From an uncultured Lachnospiraceae bacterium (GTDB lineage Bacteria > Bacillota > Clostridia > Lachnospirales > Lachnospiraceae), in the NCBI GenBank assembly GCA_902783095.1, contig CACZPX010000236.1:1-9120 (forward strand): a stretch of 9,120 nucleotides of DNA. The letters are read 5' to 3'. This document shows positions 6,678 to 9,120 of the stretch, piece after piece. The notes beneath the pieces are model-generated. The model saw only the letters and a list, made by a program, of their open reading frames with translations, made no database searches and had not been told where the DNA came from. The position numbers were made by a program, and so were the translations under genes. Within the stretch, counting starts at the first letter, position 1. Every line of letters starts with the position of its first letter.

Positions 6678-7132
6678 AAAAGAGCCGTCACATCACAGCC
6701 TTTTACGCGGAAGCGCTGGTGCTGATCCTGGTCTTTATCGGGATCATCCTGGTGCTGACGCGGATCTTCGGCGCGGGCCGCGTAAAGAGCGGGGACGCCA
6801 GACTGCTGACGCAGGCCGTCACGCTCGCCGCGAACACCGCGGAGCTGGTAAACGCGTCGGAAAGTGCAAAGGACCTGGCGGACCGGTTAAACGAGGCCGG
6901 AAACGCCGCCCTGTCCGACGGGGGGGGAGTCCCCGCCGTGACCGCGTGCTACGGGCTGGACCTGGAACCGGACGCCGCGGGCGCCCTGAAAGTGCTGGTC
7001 ACCTGGGAGGAGGCCGCAGGCACGGCCGGGACCATGGTGAACAGCCGCATCACGGTCCTGTACGAGGGCCGCGAAGCGCCGGTCTATGAACTGGATACGG
7101 CGGTCTACGTAAAAGGAGGTGCCAAAGATTGA
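6674..7132 (+). CDS. Pilin-like protein with Glu at the helix entrance (152 aa)
   Basis: This is the member of the group closest to a true prepilin. After MKKSRHIT comes AFYAEALVLILVFIGI, with E13 at the mouth of a membrane helix (about 12-32), recalling the conserved Glu5 of type IV pilins. The usual Gly before the cleavage site is replaced by Ala or Thr. The soluble part begins with a helix (LLTQAVTLAANTAELV) and ends in a predicted beta region. The GTG start overlaps the previous stop as GTGA, and GGAGGTGG at 6660-6667 is a strong ribosome binding site. A run of eight G at 6920-6927 lies within the coding sequence and could slip. No family name is recognised. Confidence 0.68.
   Translation: MKKSRHITAFYAEALVLILVFIGIILVLTRIFGAGRVKSGDARLLTQAVTLAANTAELVNASESAKDLADRLNEAGNAALSDGGGVPAVTACYGLDLEPDAAGALKVLVTWEEAAGTAGTMVNSRITVLYEGREAPVYELDTAVYVKGGAKD
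6920..6927 (+). repeat. G8 homopolymer inside a pilin-like gene
   Basis: Eight consecutive G encode the glycines of SDGGGV. A gain or loss of one base would shift the frame of the pilin-like gene at about residue 84 and truncate it. The tract is the longest homopolymer I noticed in a coding region of this window. Whether it varies cannot be seen from one sequence. Confidence 0.6.
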
Positions 7133-7500
7133 GACAGACGACACCGGTCAGACTGGGACCGCTTGCCCTGCTGCTCTCGGTCATCAGCATCTGCCTGACC
7201 ATCCTGGCCGTACTGTCCTATACCACGGCGGGAGCGGATATGCGGCTGGCCGAGCGCTACGCGCAGACGGTGGGCACGCGCTACGAGCTGGAACGAAAGG
7301 GGCAGCAGAAACTGCAGGAACTTTCGGACCGCGGCCCGGAAAGCGGCAGTTATGAAGAGCAGATCGTATCGGAAGACGGACTGGCCTCGCTGCAGATCCG
7401 CGCGGAGCGCGGACCGGACGGCCTGCGGATCCTGGAGTGGCGCTTTGCGCACGCCTGGGAGGAAGATACGGACGTAGACGGGCTCTGGCCCGGGAAATAG
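7129..7500 (+). CDS. Small pilin-like membrane protein (123 aa)
   Basis: The protein has a short N-terminus, one membrane helix (about 10-31, LGPLALLLSVISICLTILAV) and then a long amphipathic helix (about 35-68, including AERYAQTVGTRYELER). A small C-terminal domain ends in WPGK. This helix-then-small-domain layout is pilin-like, but there is no prepilin motif and no Glu at the helix entrance. The TTG start overlaps the preceding stop as TTGA, and AAAGGAGGT (7112-7120) sits 8 bases before it, which makes the unusual start convincing. It is followed 12 bases later by the ATPase gene. The function is not known; position suggests a minor subunit or assembly factor. Confidence 0.65.
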   Translation: MRQTTPVRLGPLALLLSVISICLTILAVLSYTTAGADMRLAERYAQTVGTRYELERKGQQKLQELSDRGPESGSYEEQIVSEDGLASLQIRAERGPDGLRILEWRFAHAWEEDTDVDGLWPGK

Positions 7501-7512
7501 GGGGGCAAAGAC

Positions 7513-8565
7513 ATGGGTATAACAGAGATACTGGAACAGGCGGTGCACGGCGACGCATCGGACATCTTTCTGATCGCCGGCCTGCCGGTCACCTTAAAGA
7601 TCGGCGGCCGCCAGAACCGGCTGCCCGGCGAGCGCCTGCTGCCGGACAGCATCGGAAGGCTGGTGGAGGAGATCTACACGGTCAGCAGACGCGACCGCAC
7701 CAACCTGGATCGCGGCCTGGATGACGACTTTTCCTTTGCCATCCCGCAGCTGGGGCGCTTCCGCGTGAACGTCTTCAGGCAGCGCGGCTCGCTCTCGGCC
7801 GTGATCCGCGTGATCCGGTTCGGCCTGCCCGATCCGGCCAGGCTCGGCATCACGGAGAACGTGCTCTCGCTCGCGGACAACAAGAAGGGCCTGGTACTGA
7901 TCACCGGCTCGGCCGGGACCGGCAAGTCCACCACGCTGGCCTGCATGATCGACCGCATCAACCGCTCGCGCGACTGCCATATCATCACCATGGAGGACCC
8001 CATCGAGTACATCCACCGGCATGACAGGGCCATCGTGACGCAGCGGGAGATCTCTATCGATACGCCCGGCTACCTGGATGCGCTGCGCAGCGCGCTGCGC
8101 GAGAGCCCGGACGTGATCCTGCTGGGCGAGATGCGGGACTACGACACCGTCTCCGCGGCCATGACCGCGGCGGAGACCGGCGTGCTGCTGCTGTCCACCC
8201 TGCACACGAGCGGCGCGGCGAACACCATCAACCGCATTCTGGACGTCTTCCCGGCCAATCAGCAGCAGCAGGTGAAGATCCAGCTTGCGCAGATCTTAAA
8301 GGGCATCGTGTGCCAGCAGCTGGTGCCCGCCACCGACGGCAGCCTGATCCCCGTGTTCGAAGTGATGAAGAGCACCGTGGCGGTGCAGAACATGATCCGG
8401 GAAAACAAGCTGCACCAGCTGGAATCCGTGATGCAGGCCGGCGCGGCAGACGGCATGTGCACCATGGACGGCAATCTGCTTGCCCTGTACAGGGCGGGAA
8501 GGATCACGCGCGATACGGCGCTGCTTTCCTGTGTCAACTACGAAAATATGGTCAAGCGCCTGTAG
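7513..8565 (+). CDS. pilT: PilT-type secretion/retraction ATPase
   Basis: This is a 350-residue cytoplasmic hexameric ATPase of the GspE/PilT superfamily that powers pilus movement by acting on the PilC platform. The N-terminal domain starts with the PilT-like ASDIFLIAGLPVTLKIGG. Catalytic motifs are complete: Walker A GSAGTGKST (K138), Asp box TMEDPIEYIH (159-168), Walker B DVILLGEMRD with E206, and His box STLHTSGAANTINRI with H231. Near the C-terminus AVQNMIRE (290-297) matches the PilT AIRNLIRE retraction motif, except that Arg is replaced by Gln at its third position. Length fits PilT (about 345) rather than the larger PilB/GspE. The ribosome binding site GGGGG (7501-7505) is 7 bases from the ATG. 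No extension ATPase is encoded in the window, so this enzyme may be the only motor here or may pair with one elsewhere. The symbol marks class, not proven orthology. Confidence 0.9.
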   Translation: MGITEILEQAVHGDASDIFLIAGLPVTLKIGGRQNRLPGERLLPDSIGRLVEEIYTVSRRDRTNLDRGLDDDFSFAIPQLGRFRVNVFRQRGSLSAVIRVIRFGLPDPARLGITENVLSLADNKKGLVLITGSAGTGKSTTLACMIDRINRSRDCHIITMEDPIEYIHRHDRAIVTQREISIDTPGYLDALRSALRESPDVILLGEMRDYDTVSAAMTAAETGVLLLSTLHTSGAANTINRILDVFPANQQQQVKIQLAQILKGIVCQQLVPATDGSLIPVFEVMKSTVAVQNMIRENKLHQLESVMQAGAADGMCTMDGNLLALYRAGRITRDTALLSCVNYENMVKRL

Positions 8566-8598
8566 GCGCGGCGGTTCTGCCTTCAGGAGGGGGAGAGA

Positions 8599-9120
8599 AT
8601 GGAAGAACGCGAAGAGATGCAAGTGCTTTCCGTCCGGATGCTGGGCGGGTTTTCCATGGTCTGGAACGGCGTGGAACTGATAGACGGCAGACAGGCCGGC
8701 TCACAGTTCTGCGCGCTGATGCAGACGGTCCTGTTCTATCACGAAAAGGGCGCCGCGCGGGCGGTCTTAAAGGAGATGCTGTTTGAGGACCGGGAGGTGG
8801 ACGACGTCTCCCACGCGATCCGCAACGTGATCTACAACGCGCGCAAGCGCTTAAAGCTCTTGGGGATGCCGGAGGCAAACTATCTGGAGGTCCGCCGCGG
8901 CATCTACTACTGGACGGACGAGGTCGCGCTGAAGCTCGATACGGACGAGATGGAGCGGCTGTACCTGGCGGCAAAGCAGGAGGAGGACCCGGAGCTCAGG
9001 CTCGCCCTTTACCTGCAGGCCTGCCGGCTGTACCGCGGGGCCTTTCTGGAGCAGCTGTCCATCGCCGTATGGGTGATACAGGCGGCGCACCGCTTCCGCG
9101 GCATCTATCAGGAGTGCGTA
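8599..9120 (+). CDS. BTAD (SARP-type) transcriptional regulator, 3' truncated by window
   Basis: The frame is open for 174 codons to the window end without a stop. Residues about 8-105 look like a winged-helix output domain (VRMLGGFSMVWNG, then IRNVIYNARKRLKLLG and a beta wing, RRGIYYW). From about 114 the sequence fits the bacterial transcriptional activator domain: DTDEMERLY, ALYLQACRLYRGAFLEQL (ALYxxAxxLYRGxFL pattern) and a conserved Trp at 158. Such proteins bind DNA through the N-terminal domain and often carry further TPR or signalling domains, which would lie beyond the edge here. AGGAGG (8585-8590) sits 8 bases before the ATG. Its place directly after the ATPase gene, 33 bases away with no terminator, suggests it controls or is co-expressed with the pilus-like genes. 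Confidence 0.8.
   Translation, partial: MEEREEMQVLSVRMLGGFSMVWNGVELIDGRQAGSQFCALMQTVLFYHEKGAARAVLKEMLFEDREVDDVSHAIRNVIYNARKRLKLLGMPEANYLEVRRGIYYWTDEVALKLDTDEMERLYLAAKQEEDPELRLALYLQACRLYRGAFLEQLSIAVWVIQAAHRFRGIYQECV

Overview
The window looks like chromosomal DNA of a GC-rich Firmicute, most likely a gut-type Clostridium relative of the Lachnospiraceae. This is inferred from the strong AGGAGG-type ribosome binding sites, the use of TTG and GTG starts, the GC-biased codons and the mix of gene families; no marker gene is present to prove it. Every real gene reads on the + strand. After an upstream gene's tail and a strong terminator (58-89), about 230 bp of non-coding, partly structured DNA leads into what looks like one long transcription unit. 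It starts near 290, runs past the right edge of the window, and has no recognisable internal terminator.

Region 1 (340-3797) is a signalling module. It holds a membrane-bound diguanylate cyclase with intact GGDEF and I-site, then a response regulator with REC, degenerate GGDEF and intact EAL domains (a likely c-di-GMP phosphodiesterase), then a stand-alone HPt phosphotransfer protein. No histidine kinase is in the window. Region 2 (3823-4791) encodes a lipoprotein with a transglutaminase-like Cys-His-Asp triad. Region 3 (4834-8565) is a compact type IV pilus/type II secretion-like machine: a PilC/GspF platform protein, four small single-pass pilin-like proteins and a PilT-class ATPase. Region 4 (8599 to the end) is the N-terminal part of a regulator with a winged-helix-like segment and a BTAD (SARP-type) domain.

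Taken together, the locus looks like a c-di-GMP-linked, minimal pilus-like or secretion-like surface apparatus. The cyclase makes c-di-GMP and the REC-EAL protein degrades it under phosphorelay control. The PilC-PilT pair assembles or moves a filament of the small pilin-like proteins. The transglutaminase-like lipoprotein may process or cross-link something at the surface, and the BTAD protein may control the locus. The combination is the interesting part: the window has no PilB/GspE-type extension ATPase, no prepilin peptidase, no PilM/N/O set and no pilin with a canonical prepilin motif. No c-di-GMP receptor domain is visible either, so how the signal reaches the machine is open.
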